The position numbers and the translations under genes were made by a program. Positions 1-7,879 of a stretch of 36,313 nt of DNA are shown piece after piece (the stretch's first letter is position 1; the number at the start of each line of letters is the position of its first letter). The notes beneath the pieces were generated by a model. That model saw only the letters and a program-made list of their open reading frames with translations. It was not told where the DNA came from and searched no databases. Source of the stretch: Desulfobulbaceae bacterium (GTDB lineage Bacteria > Desulfobacterota > Desulfobulbia > Desulfobulbales > Desulfobulbaceae). The DNA is taken from contig JALSNC010000163.1 in NCBI GenBank assembly GCA_026987195.1, positions 1-36,313 of the forward strand, in the 5' to 3' direction.

Positions 1-111
1 GGTGATGACCTCGGCGGTTCAGTAGTACGTAATGGTAAGTAACTCACATCCTGCAGGATCGATCATGGCATCTTCCCGGAGCATGAAATGCCGGGCAATC
101 TGAAGGTAACC

Positions 112-385
112 CCTCACGGGATAACCAACCATCGGTTTTTTCGACCACAATGGTGTAAGCGCTCGCAGGGGGCGCAGATGCGGAGTCGACGCTTACCTGT
201 GCAGGCGTGCCTGACCGCAGCGCAGGTAAGCGACTGCAGGGAGACTCCGATAGCCTGCCTGTGCGGCCAGGCACGACCGTGCAAAGCGGTAAGCGAAGAC
301 TCCGTGCGGCTCCTGTGAGCGCTTACATAGCCCGCTATGCTGCCAGTCGCGAGCGTGTGCAGACGGCGTGCTGCTGAACTTTTAC
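112..385 (+). repeat. Full copy of GTAA/TTAC modular repeat (copy 1)
   Basis: Full-length example of the family. A left module (CCTCACGGG to the GGTGTAAGC junction) leads into a core at 155-326. The core is bounded by near-perfect inverted ends, GTAAGCGCTC with CAGGGGGCGCA on the left and TGCGGCTCCTG with TGAGCGCTTAC on the right. Nested inverted segments (CTTACCTG / CAGGTAAGCGAC, GGAGTC / GACTCC) lie inside. A half-palindrome module at 327-385 ends in GCTGCTGAACTTTTAC. The same blocks recur at eight other places in the window. It ends 14 bp before the diguanylate cyclase start. Confidence 0.9.
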
Positions 386-399
386 GAAAGGGAAGATCA

Positions 400-1785
400 G
401 TGCAGCGGAAGCAGAGTCTTTTCATCAATCTTATTCTCGGACTGGGCCTGATCCTGCTGGTCAGTCTCGGTGTCCTTGCCGGGGTCAGTATCCTGTACGT
501 GAAAGAGGCTGTCACCGATCAACTCATGGCGGAGGCCGACCGCTTCGGTGACACTGTCAAGCTGGGTACCCGCTACGCCATGATGGACAATGTGCGGGGT
601 GATATTATGAAGATCATAGAAAATATTGCCCGCCGCAAGGACGTCGAGCGTCTCAGGATCTTTCACAAGGACGGCCGGATCAGATTCTCCAGCACACCTG
701 AAGAGATCGACCGGTTCGTCAATATCCGTGACTATGCCTGCCGCGTCTGCCACCGTCACAATCCCCCTCCCAAGTCTCTGCCGATCCGGGAACGGGTCCG
801 GTTTTTCTCTACCCCGGATGGACAACGTCACCTGGGGATCATCAGCCCCATCTACAATGAAGCCGGATGTTCCTCGGCCTCCTGCCATGCCCATTCCGCT
901 GCCACCACCGTGCTTGGTATCCTGGATATCGTTGTCTCCATGGATCAGGTCGACCGGGAGGTCGGATCCCTGGAACGGACCTATGGCCTGGTGGCGGCAT
1001 TGATCTTTCTCGTGACCGCTCTCCTTGTGGCCCGTTATCTGTTCCGTTTTGTCACCCGTCCTGTGCAGAAGATGATCGAGGGCACGCAGATGATCGCCAG
1101 CGGACAGCCGTTTGATCCCGGCGTCGTGCACCGTGATGATGAGATGGGGCGCCTGGCCCGGGCGATCGGCAGCATGGGAACAGAGATCCTGCGGCAGCGC
1201 GAGGAACTGCTGGAGGCGAACAGGGAGCTTCAGCACGCCAACCGGGAGCTCGAGGACAGGTCCCATCGCGATCCGCTGACAGGCCTGTTCAACCGGCGTT
1301 ACCTGGTCAAGGTGTTCTCCCGGGAACTGGAACGGGCCCGCCGCTACGGGCATCCCCTGTCGGTCCTGATGCTGGACGTGGACCACTTCAAGCAGGTGAA
1401 TGACCGCTATGGTCATCTCTGTGGCGATGCAGTGTTGCAGGGCCTTGCCGACGTGCTCGGGAAGAGCGTGCGCGCAACCGATGTGATCGCCCGCTACGGT
1501 GGCGAAGAGGTAGTTGTGCTGCTTCTTGAGACAGCCCTTGAAAAGGCCGTTGCCATAGCGGAAAAGATCCGTCTCGCGATCGCTGCGCATCATATCTGCT
1601 GTGAAGAAGCACGGATTTCGGTTACGGTCAGTATCGGTGTTGCCGCCGGGCCGACAAGGGAGACGGTGCACTGCACCGATCTGCTGGATGCCGCTGATCA
1701 GGCCATGTACCAGGCAAAGGCCGGCGGACGGAACCGGGTGGTGCCGGCCGGGATGGCGGCTGACGTTTCGGCCGGGGAAAAGTAG
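400..1785 (+). CDS. Membrane diguanylate cyclase with haem-type sensor, HAMP and GGDEF domains
   Basis: Predicted inner-membrane enzyme of 461 aa making c-di-GMP from two GTP. TM1 spans about residues 5-35. A periplasmic sensor follows, with one true CxxCH motif (C114-R-V-C117-H118) and a C-x4-CH motif (C157...C162-H163), which suggests covalent c-type haem binding. TM2 is at about 198-217, then HAMP, a short coiled coil (ANRELQHANRELED) and a C-terminal GGDEF domain. The active-site loop reads G367-G-E-E-V371, so the usual final Phe is Val. The metal- and substrate-binding Gly/Glu residues are kept, and an RATD inhibitory site lies five residues upstream. I chose GTG 400, preceded by GAAAGGGA, because the in-frame ATG at 337 lies inside the upstream repeat. 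Haem binding is inferred from motifs; GGDEF assignment is firm. Confidence 0.9.
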   Translation: MQRKQSLFINLILGLGLILLVSLGVLAGVSILYVKEAVTDQLMAEADRFGDTVKLGTRYAMMDNVRGDIMKIIENIARRKDVERLRIFHKDGRIRFSSTPEEIDRFVNIRDYACRVCHRHNPPPKSLPIRERVRFFSTPDGQRHLGIISPIYNEAGCSSASCHAHSAATTVLGILDIVVSMDQVDREVGSLERTYGLVAALIFLVTALLVARYLFRFVTRPVQKMIEGTQMIASGQPFDPGVVHRDDEMGRLARAIGSMGTEILRQREELLEANRELQHANRELEDRSHRDPLTGLFNRRYLVKVFSRELERARRYGHPLSVLMLDVDHFKQVNDRYGHLCGDAVLQGLADVLGKSVRATDVIARYGGEEVVVLLLETALEKAVAIAEKIRLAIAAHHICCEEARISVTVSIGVAAGPTRETVHCTDLLDAADQAMYQAKAGGRNRVVPAGMAADVSAGEK

Positions 1786-1828
1786 AGGGTGTTGCCGGGC
1801 CGTTGCCGGTGGCGGTGACCTGTCACTC

Positions 1829-2054
1829 GGTAAGCGCCCGCAGGAGCCGCACGGAGTCTTCGCTGCGCTCCGCTTACCTCTTGCACGGTCGTGCCTGCCC
1901 GCGAAGGCAGGCTATCGGAGTCTCCCTGCGGTCGCTTACCTGCGGTCAGGCACGCCTGCACCGGTAAGCGTCGACTCCGAATCTGCGGCCCCTGAGAGCG
2001 CTTGCACCATTGTGGTCGGACAAACCGATGGTGAGCCATCCCGTGAGGGCTTAC
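1829..2054 (-). repeat. Full copy of GTAA/TTAC modular repeat (copy 2)
   Basis: Inverted relative to copy 1. The core (1830-2005) is followed by the left module read in reverse (ACCATTGTGGTCGGAC, then ATCCCGTGAGGGCTTAC). It occupies most of the 318-bp gap between the diguanylate cyclase and the PA14 lipoprotein. Nothing else is recognisable in that gap apart from the AAGGAGAAGGGAAG ribosome-binding region before 2104. Confidence 0.88.
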
Positions 2055-2103
2055 GTCACTCGGCCGGAGCGGTATACGGCCGGCATGGGAAGGAGAAGGG
2101 AAG

Positions 2104-2688
2104 ATGATCAGGAGCATACTTGGCCTCCTGCTGATACTGATCGGTGCGGCGGGCTGCCTGCCGGCCGGGCAGGGGACAACAGGACAGAACAGACAGGTGG
2201 CGGAGCAGGCCACCGCCCGGGGCGGGCAGGGGTTGTCGGTGGTCTATATTGATGGCTTTTTTCGCCACATCGACCAGATGCCCAGGGGCGAAACAGCGGA
2301 TCGCCGGGGACGGCGTGGCGCCCCGGTTCTCCTGCTCGACCACCGGGCCGGCAAGAAGGGAGAGGTCTTTGCCAGTGGCCGCAGCCGGGGCGTTGGTCTG
2401 ATCCTGCAGGGCTACCTCGATCTGGCTGTCCCCGGGGTCTACCGTTTCCGGGCCCTGGCCAACGACGGCATCCGCATGTTCATTGCCGGCAGGCGAATCT
2501 TCGAGGATCCCGCTGTCCACGGCGACCGGCTGACTCCGGTGGGCGAGTTCCGGGTCGCCGCACCGGGCCGGTTTCCGGTCACTATCCTCTATTTCCAGCG
2601 CAAGGGCACCTCGGCGCTCAGGCTCTACTGGCAGCCACCGGGCAGTGCCACCTTCACCCTGGTGCCGGCAGAGGTTTATTCTCACTAG
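2104..2688 (+). CDS. PA14-domain lipoprotein
   Basis: Protein of 194 aa with a lipoprotein signal peptide: a hydrophobic stretch from residue 5 ending in GAAGC, with Cys18 the likely lipidated residue. The rest is a single PA14-like beta-barrel (about residues 45-190), recognisable from the pattern GLSVVYIDGFF, then VYRFRALANDGIRMFIAG, then a C-terminal ALRLYWQPPG strand. PA14 domains usually bind carbohydrate or mediate adhesion. It is probably anchored in the envelope by its lipid. A purine-rich AAGGAGAAGGGAAG precedes the ATG. It stands alone between a repeat and a serA-like gene, so context says little about partners. The ligand is unknown. Confidence 0.8.
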   Translation: MIRSILGLLLILIGAAGCLPAGQGTTGQNRQVAEQATARGGQGLSVVYIDGFFRHIDQMPRGETADRRGRRGAPVLLLDHRAGKKGEVFASGRSRGVGLILQGYLDLAVPGVYRFRALANDGIRMFIAGRRIFEDPAVHGDRLTPVGEFRVAAPGRFPVTILYFQRKGTSALRLYWQPPGSATFTLVPAEVYSH

Positions 2689-2787
2689 CCCCTGGTGCCG
2701 GTGATATCCCTGACGTATCCGTTCCGGACGACACCCCCTTCTGCTGCGACGGTCCCTGCAGCAGCTTCCCGGAAGCGGGATTTGGGT

Positions 2788-2815
2788 TGACAAGAGGTTG
2801 CTGTTCATTGTAGGT
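2788..2815 (+). promoter_or_regulatory. Candidate sigma70 promoter for the serA-like gene
   Basis: A consensus -35 TTGACA (2788-2793) is followed after 16 bp by a weak -10-like TGTAGG (2810-2815). It lies 44 bp upstream of the serA-like start, whose ribosome-binding site GGAGGA is at 2845-2850. The -10 is poor, so this is tentative. Confidence 0.4.
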
Positions 2816-2858
2816 CTCAGGGGATTTTTCGAATCTTCGTCGTCGGAGGAAGAGAGTA

Positions 2859-4040
2859 ATGGCGTCCTTTCGCATCAGGACCATTAATGCCATCGCCCCC
2901 GAGGGGCTGGCGCTTTTCAATGGCAGCTACAGCGTGGCTGCCGGGGAGGAGCGTCCGCACGGAATCGTGGTGCGGAGCTCGGCCGTCGATCTGGAGCGGT
3001 TTCCGGATCTTCTTGCCATTGCCCGTGCCGGGGCCGGGGTCAACAACATCCCGGTGGACGAGGCCACTGACCGGGGGATCTGTGTCTTCAACACGCCCGG
3101 TGCCAATGCCAACGCGGTGGTGGAACTGGTCTTCACCATGCTCGGCATCTGGCTGCGCAATGTCTACCAGGGCATCACCTTCTGCCAGGGCTTGAGCGGC
3201 CTGCCCGGCGAGCAGCTCGACCAGGAGGTGGAGGAACGGAAAAAACGGTTCAGGGGGGTGGAGATGGCCGGCAAGACCCTGGGCGTGATCGGCCTGGGCC
3301 AGATCGGTGTCCGGGTGGCCAATACCGGTATCCATCACCGGATGCGGGTCCTGGGATTTGATCCTTTCCCGGTGATGGCTAATATCCACCAGCTCTCGCC
3401 GCAGGTCGAACTGACCCGTTCCCGCAGGGAGCTGCTCGCTCAGGCTGATTACGTCAGTGTCCATGTTCCTCTCAACAGGGGCACCACTGGCCTGGTTTCC
3501 GCCGAGTTCCTGGAGGCCATGAAGGAGGGCGCCGTGCTGATCAACTATTCCCGGGGCCCCATTGTAGACGAGGATGCAGTGCTTGTCGCCCTGGCCGGTG
3601 GCAGGCTGCAGGGGCATATTACCGATTTTCCGTCACCGAAGATGATCGGTCACGATCGTATCCTGGTCTCACCGCATCTGGGCGCCTCCACCAGCGAGTC
3701 GGAGGAGAACTGCGCTGTCATGGCGGTGCGTGAACTGAAGAATTACCTGGAGTATGGCAACATCACCCACAGTGTCAATTTTCCCAATGTGGAGAATATC
3801 CCAACCGTACGGGTACATACCCGTCTGATCATGATCAATCGCGACCAGCCGGGCATGATCGGCCTGACGACCAATATCCTGGGCAGGAACGGGATCAACA
3901 TCATGAGCTACACCAACGAGAGCAACGGCACCGTGGGCTACAACATCATCGACTGTGAGGGACCTGTGCCGGAGGAGGTCTGCCGGGAGATCGAAGACCA
4001 TGAGGGCGTGATACGGACCCGGACCATCAGCTTCAGGTGA
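2859..4040 (+). CDS. serA: D-3-phosphoglycerate dehydrogenase-like protein with C-terminal ACT domain
   Basis: Protein of 393 aa in the D-isomer-specific 2-hydroxyacid dehydrogenase family, likely oxidising 3-phosphoglycerate with NAD+ as the first step of serine synthesis. The N-terminal domain carries the RAGAGVNNIPVDEAT signature. The Rossmann motif is GLGQIG (about residues 149-154). The catalytic Arg is in NYSRGPIVDE and the His in SPHLGASTSES. The segment that usually reads DVFEKEP is replaced by HITDFPSPKM, as in the short clostridial-type enzymes. The last 75 residues form an ACT domain (MINRDQPGMIGLTTNILG), which suggests serine feedback or oligomer control. GGAGGA lies 8 bp before the ATG. 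Serine made here could feed one-carbon units to the methyl-cycle genes downstream. Other 2-hydroxyacid substrates are not excluded. Confidence 0.85.
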   Translation: MASFRIRTINAIAPEGLALFNGSYSVAAGEERPHGIVVRSSAVDLERFPDLLAIARAGAGVNNIPVDEATDRGICVFNTPGANANAVVELVFTMLGIWLRNVYQGITFCQGLSGLPGEQLDQEVEERKKRFRGVEMAGKTLGVIGLGQIGVRVANTGIHHRMRVLGFDPFPVMANIHQLSPQVELTRSRRELLAQADYVSVHVPLNRGTTGLVSAEFLEAMKEGAVLINYSRGPIVDEDAVLVALAGGRLQGHITDFPSPKMIGHDRILVSPHLGASTSESEENCAVMAVRELKNYLEYGNITHSVNFPNVENIPTVRVHTRLIMINRDQPGMIGLTTNILGRNGINIMSYTNESNGTVGYNIIDCEGPVPEEVCREIEDHEGVIRTRTISFR

Positions 4041-4046
4041 GTGGGG

Positions 4047-4114
4047 CCAGGTGTCAGGTGCCAGGTGTCAGGGGTCAGGTGACAGGTGAAAGGTGACAGG
4101 TGACAGGGGGCAGG
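4047..4114. repeat. Degenerate tandem CAGGTGTCAGG-type repeat
   Basis: About nine imperfect copies of a 7-bp unit resembling AGGTGNC start 6 bp after the serA-like stop codon. Related arrays occur at 19311-19337 and 32649-32685. Confidence 0.8.
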
Positions 4115-4170
4115 CATCCTGGTTTTGACGATGAGGTGGTCTGTGGTGCTGCGAATGCGCCCTCTGCCTG

Positions 4171-4271
4171 ATCGTGGCTGGCCGTCAGGTAAGCAAGCGC
4201 AGCGAGACTCCGATAGCCTGCTATGCGGGCAGTCGCGAGCACGTGCAGATGGCGTGCTGCTGAACTTTTAC
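4171..4271 (+). repeat. Partial GTAA/TTAC modular repeat (copy 3)
   Basis: Contains ATCGTGGCTGGCC, a piece of the core (CAGGTAAGC, then GAGACTCCGATAGCCTGC) and the complete right half-palindrome ending GGCGTGCTGCTGAACTTTTAC, almost identical to 327-385. With the tandem repeat at 4047-4114 it accounts for about half of the 346-bp gap before the aconitase gene. The remainder holds only the aconitase leader and ribosome-binding site. Confidence 0.82.
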
Positions 4272-4386
4272 ATCCGAAGATCGCTGCCCGAAGGGACAAG
4301 GGTGGTGCAATGCAGAGATGTGCTGTGACCTGGACAAAAAGATCTTGGTCCGGCCATGCAGGTTTTTCTGACAAGGAGTCTGTTTC

Positions 4387-6318
4387 ATGGGTATGACAGT
4401 TGCTGAAAAGATACTGGCGGCGCATCTTGTGGAGGGTGAGCTGAAAAAGGGCGAGGAGATCGCGCTCTCGATCGATCAGACCCTGACCCAGGATGCCACC
4501 GGCACCATGGCTTACCTGGAGTTCGAGGCCATCGGCATTCCCAGGGTGAAGACCGAGCTGTCGGTCAGCTACGTGGATCACAATCTGATCCAGTCGGATT
4601 TCAAGAATGCCGATGACCATATCTTCCTCCAGGGAGTCGCCCGCAGGTTCGGGCTCTATTTTTCGCCACCCGGTAACGGCATCTGCCACCAGGTGCACCT
4701 GGAGCGGTTCGGTGTGCCCGGCAAGACCCTGCTTGGCTCCGACTCCCACACCCCCACCGGCGGCGGGCTGGGCATGCTGGCCATGGGGGCCGGCGGCCTG
4801 GACGTGGCCATGGCCATGGCCGGCAAGCCCTTCTACCTGATCATGCCGAAGATCTACGGCATCCGGCTCACCGGGCGGCTGCAGCCCTGGGTGGCGGCCC
4901 GTGACGTCCTGCTGGAGGTGCTGCGACGCCTGACGGTCAAGGGCGGTGTCGGTTACATCATGGAGTATTTCGGACCCGGGGTCGCTGAACTCAGTGTCAC
5001 CGACCGGGCCACCATCACCAATTTCGGTGCCGAGCTGGGCGCCACCACGTCGGTTTTTCCGTCCGATGACAACACCCGCAGGTTCCTGGCCGCCCAGGGG
5101 CGCGAGGACCAGTGGCAGGAGCTTGTCGCCGATGCGGATGCCGTCTACGACGAGGTGCTGGAGATCGACATGTCGGTTCTGGAACCCATGATCGCCTGCC
5201 CCTCGTCGCCGGATAACGTCGTCCGGGTGCGGGAGGTGGAGGGGCGGCCGGTGGCGCAGGTCCTGGTCGGTTCCTGCACCAACTCCTCCCTGCGGGACCT
5301 GACCGCGGTGGCCTCGATCCTCAAGGGACGGGAGGTAAGCCGTGACGTCAGCTTCGAGGTGAACCCCGGCAGCCGTCAGGCCCTGGAGAACCTCACCGCC
5401 GAGGGCAACCTGCTGCCCCTGCTCAAGGCCGGCGCCCGGGTACACCAGTCGGGCTGTCTCGGCTGCATCGGCATGGGGCAGGCCCCGCCCACCGGCATGA
5501 TTTCGCTGCGCACCTTTTCCCGGAACTTTCCGGGCCGCAGCGGCAACCAGGGCGACAAGGTCTATCTCTGCAGCCCCGAGGTGGCCGTGGCCTCGGCCAT
5601 CAGGGGCGTGATCACCGATCCTCGCGACCTGGGCGACTATCCCGAGTTCACCCTGCCCGAGACCTACCTGCCCGGCGATGAACGGATCGAAGCGCCATGG
5701 CCCGAGGATGCCGAGGTCGAGATCATCCGCGGTCCCAACATCGCCCCCTTTCCTCACTTCGAGCCCCTGCCCGAGACCTGGCGCGGCCGGGTCATGCTCA
5801 AGGTGGAGGACAACATCACCACAGACCACATCATGCCCGCCGGTGCCAGGATCCTGCCCCTGCGCTCCAATATCCCTGCCATCAGCGAGTACGTGTTCAG
5901 CTCCATCTCCGAGTCCTTTGCCCGCGAGATGAAGGCGGCCATGGCTTCCGGCATCCATGGTGCCGTGGTGGGCGGCGAGAACTACGGGCAGGGCTCCAGC
6001 CGCGAGCATGCGGCCCTGGCTCCCCGCTACCTGGGGGTGGAGGTCAAGCTGGTCAAGAGTTTTGCCCGCATCCACAAGGCCAACCTGATCAACTTCGGCA
6101 TTGTTCCGCTCACCTTTGCCGATCCCGATGATTTCGACCGGGTGGAGCAGGGGGCGGACATCGTGATCCCGGGTATCCGCGAGGCTTTGCTCGGCGGCCG
6201 AGAAACCCTGACCGTGGAGATAGACGGCAGGCCGATCACCGCCCGGATCGAGCTCTCCGGCCGGCACCGGGAGATCCTTGCCGCTGGCGGTCTGCTCAAC
6301 TGGGCCCGGGGTGAGTAA
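4387..6318 (+). CDS. Aconitate hydratase (Aquifex-type, 643 aa)
   Basis: Interconverts citrate and isocitrate with a [4Fe-4S] cluster, in the TCA cycle or its reductive version. At 643 aa it matches the short single-chain Aquifex-type aconitases rather than the 750-900 aa AcnA/AcnB forms. Cluster ligands are C297 (GSCTNSS), C357 and C360 (GCLGCIG). Other visible motifs are SDSHTPTGGG near residue 118, QDATGTMAYLEFE near the N terminus, and a C-terminal swivel domain with the GENYGQGSSREHAALAPRYLG signature. AAGGAG at 4373-4378 sits 8 bp before the ATG. The gene stands alone, with repeats upstream and an AT-rich gap downstream. The related homoaconitase/IPM isomerase families are less likely because LeuCD-type enzymes are split and lack this linker. 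Confidence 0.94.
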   Translation: MGMTVAEKILAAHLVEGELKKGEEIALSIDQTLTQDATGTMAYLEFEAIGIPRVKTELSVSYVDHNLIQSDFKNADDHIFLQGVARRFGLYFSPPGNGICHQVHLERFGVPGKTLLGSDSHTPTGGGLGMLAMGAGGLDVAMAMAGKPFYLIMPKIYGIRLTGRLQPWVAARDVLLEVLRRLTVKGGVGYIMEYFGPGVAELSVTDRATITNFGAELGATTSVFPSDDNTRRFLAAQGREDQWQELVADADAVYDEVLEIDMSVLEPMIACPSSPDNVVRVREVEGRPVAQVLVGSCTNSSLRDLTAVASILKGREVSRDVSFEVNPGSRQALENLTAEGNLLPLLKAGARVHQSGCLGCIGMGQAPPTGMISLRTFSRNFPGRSGNQGDKVYLCSPEVAVASAIRGVITDPRDLGDYPEFTLPETYLPGDERIEAPWPEDAEVEIIRGPNIAPFPHFEPLPETWRGRVMLKVEDNITTDHIMPAGARILPLRSNIPAISEYVFSSISESFAREMKAAMASGIHGAVVGGENYGQGSSREHAALAPRYLGVEVKLVKSFARIHKANLINFGIVPLTFADPDDFDRVEQGADIVIPGIREALLGGRETLTVEIDGRPITARIELSGRHREILAAGGLLNWARGE

Positions 6319-6601
6319 AAAGTACCCAGGATTACGGCGGGCTTTTGAAATTGGCGTCTAAAAATTATACTTTCACCTAACCCGTTGATTTTATGCCTGA
6401 TGTGTCATCACCGCATAGCGGGGACAGTACAGCAACGTAAAAAATATTGAACTTTGCCCGATGCTGACCAGGGAGTATCCTGGATGGAGATAGTCCCTAA
6501 CATTGTGTGTTTATTGTATTTGTTTATGGCCGGATTGTTTTTCTTCTTCTGGCATGTCTTGTGCATCAACAAGGGTAATTCTTCATCTCTTCTCTCCTTT
6601 T
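6319..6601. other. AT-rich intergenic stretch without a supported gene
   Basis: Visibly more AT-rich than the surroundings. It contains a possible promoter (-10-like TATACT near 6368-6373, poor -35) and the imperfect palindrome CCAGGGAGTATCCTGG at 6468-6483. An open frame (from ATG 6484, MEIVPNIVCLLYLF) could encode one membrane helix, but it runs through the terminator at 6602-6638 and into the next gene, so no CDS is called. Confidence 0.5.
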
Positions 6602-6638
6602 CCGGCTTGATCTCGCCAAGGTCAAGCCGGTTTTTTTT
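6602..6638 (+). terminator. Intrinsic terminator
   Basis: A perfect 9-bp stem, CCGGCTTGA (6602-6610) with TCAAGCCGG (6622-6630), is followed by eight T residues. It lies 284 bp after the aconitase stop and 42 bp before the DUF362 start, so it could end aconitase transcripts or a short leader RNA starting in the AT-rich gap. Confidence 0.85.
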
Positions 6639-6679
6639 GCACCGGTCAGGCAGGTTGCCGCCCGTTGGTCGCCCTGTCC

Positions 6680-7639
6680 ATGCCCGGCCCATCTGCCATG
6701 CAGACCGCTGATCCTGCCACCGTTGCCCTTGTCCGCTGCAGCGACTATCACCTGCCCCGCCTGGAGGAGACCCTGGACCGGGTGCTGGATATCATCGGTT
6801 GTCCCCGTGATCTCGCCTCCTGTCATGTTCTGCTCAAACCCAACCTGATCACAGCCAGGCACGGGGCCCTTGCCTGTACCGAGGGGTGCTTCATCCTTGC
6901 CGCCGCCACCTGCCTGCTCGCGCGGGGAGCCACCGTTGTGGTCGGCGATTCCCCGGCCTTCGGCACTGCCGGCGCGACCCTGGAACGGATCGGCATCCTG
7001 GCGGATCTGCGGCGGCAGGGTGTTGCGGTTTCGGATTTCAGGCGAGTACGACCGGTGCGGCTGCCTTCCGGGATCCGGGCCGGCATCGCGGCCCGGGCCC
7101 TGGAGAGCGACCTGCTCCTCAACCTGCCCCGGGTCAAGGCCCATGCCCAGACCCGGGTGACGCTGGCGGTGAAGAACTGTTTCGGCTGCCTGGTGGGCCT
7201 GCGCAAACCCTGGTGGCACATGGTGCACGGCGGGCCCCATGGCCGGTTTGCCGACCTGCTGGTGGAGCTGCCCGCCATCCTGCCCCCCATCCTGACCCTG
7301 GTCGATGGCGTGGTCGCCATGCATGAGACCGGGCCGGTACGGGGGCGTCCCTTCCCCCTGGGGCTGGTGGCGGGCGGTGCCAGTCCCGTGGCCGTGGACA
7401 CGGCCCTGCTGGCCGTTCTCGGCCTTGACCCGGAACGCTCCCCCCTCTGGCAGGCCTGTCGGCGGGCCGGCCTGCCGGGGGTGCGCTGCGATGAACTGCG
7501 ATTTCCCCTGCAGCGACCCGCCGAGGTCCGGGCAGAGGGATTCATCCTGCCCCCGGCCTTGAATCCCGTCCGTTTCAGCCTGTTACGGTTTTTCCGCAGT
7601 ACTCTCAGGCGTACCCTGCTGCGGATCCACAGACACTGA
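6680..7639 (+). CDS. DUF362 domain-containing protein
   Basis: Protein of about 319 aa belonging to DUF362, a family common in anaerobes and of unknown biochemical role. The family pattern is clear: VLLKPNLITARHGALACTEG near the N terminus, GATVVVGDSPAFGTAG, SDLLLNLPRVKAHAQTRVTL and KNCFGCLVGLRKPWWHMVHG in the middle, and a C-terminal VDGVVAMHETGPVRG plus AVDTALLAVLGLDP. No ferredoxin-type Cys cluster is present, unlike some family members. Start choice is uncertain: TTG 6665, ATG 6680 and ATG 6698 are all in frame and none has a good ribosome-binding site. It lies after a strong terminator, so it is probably transcribed separately from aconitase. Confidence 0.82.
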   Translation: MPGPSAMQTADPATVALVRCSDYHLPRLEETLDRVLDIIGCPRDLASCHVLLKPNLITARHGALACTEGCFILAAATCLLARGATVVVGDSPAFGTAGATLERIGILADLRRQGVAVSDFRRVRPVRLPSGIRAGIAARALESDLLLNLPRVKAHAQTRVTLAVKNCFGCLVGLRKPWWHMVHGGPHGRFADLLVELPAILPPILTLVDGVVAMHETGPVRGRPFPLGLVAGGASPVAVDTALLAVLGLDPERSPLWQACRRAGLPGVRCDELRFPLQRPAEVRAEGFILPPALNPVRFSLLRFFRSTLRRTLLRIHRH

Positions 7640-7640
7640 T

Positions 7641-7688
7641 CGTACCGGTTCACTGCTATCGGCAGCCGTTTTGGAATCACCAGTGACC
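7641..7688 (+). repeat. Short GTAACGGTTCACC-type repeat (site 1)
   Basis: A 48-bp segment (CGTACCGGTTCACTGCTATC, then GGCAGCCGTTTTGG) aligns at about 70% identity with 8989-9036 and shares its first half with 25902-25948 and 28053-28092. It begins one base after the DUF362 stop codon. Confidence 0.6.
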
Positions 7689-7879
7689 TTTTACCACTGA
7701 ACAGATAGAGCATTTGCTTGCAAAGGCATGGCGTGCACGGTACATTTCCCTAGTCTGTTGTCAAGCGGCCTCACTATGGCCGGAGCCGTTACCGTTCCCG
7801 GCGACGGCGATTATCTCATCGTTGCGAAACCACCATGCTGTGGACCGGTATTCGCCTATTCAAGCTATCAGGTGATTGA

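Noticed and set aside
1..42. 3' end of a gene at the left edge
   Set aside because: Frame 1 reads 13 codons (GDDLGGSVVRNGK) then TAA, too little to tell coding from non-coding.
112..385. CRISPR array or phage att sites
   Set aside because: The repeats are long, dispersed, internally palindromic and lack regular spacers. No cas genes or integrase are present.
4075..6267. Long antisense open frame (730 codons) opposite aconitase
   Set aside because: High GC content suppresses stop codons opposite real genes. Its translation is Gly/His/Gln/Asp-rich with no domain pattern, and the plus-strand aconitase is certain. The same applies to the frame at 10115-12511 opposite ilvC and the methyltransferase/MTHFR.
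6454..6711. Small hydrophobic ORF in the AT-rich gap
   Set aside because: It reads through the stem and T-tract of a strong terminator and overlaps the start of the DUF362 gene, and the C-terminal half is not protein-like.
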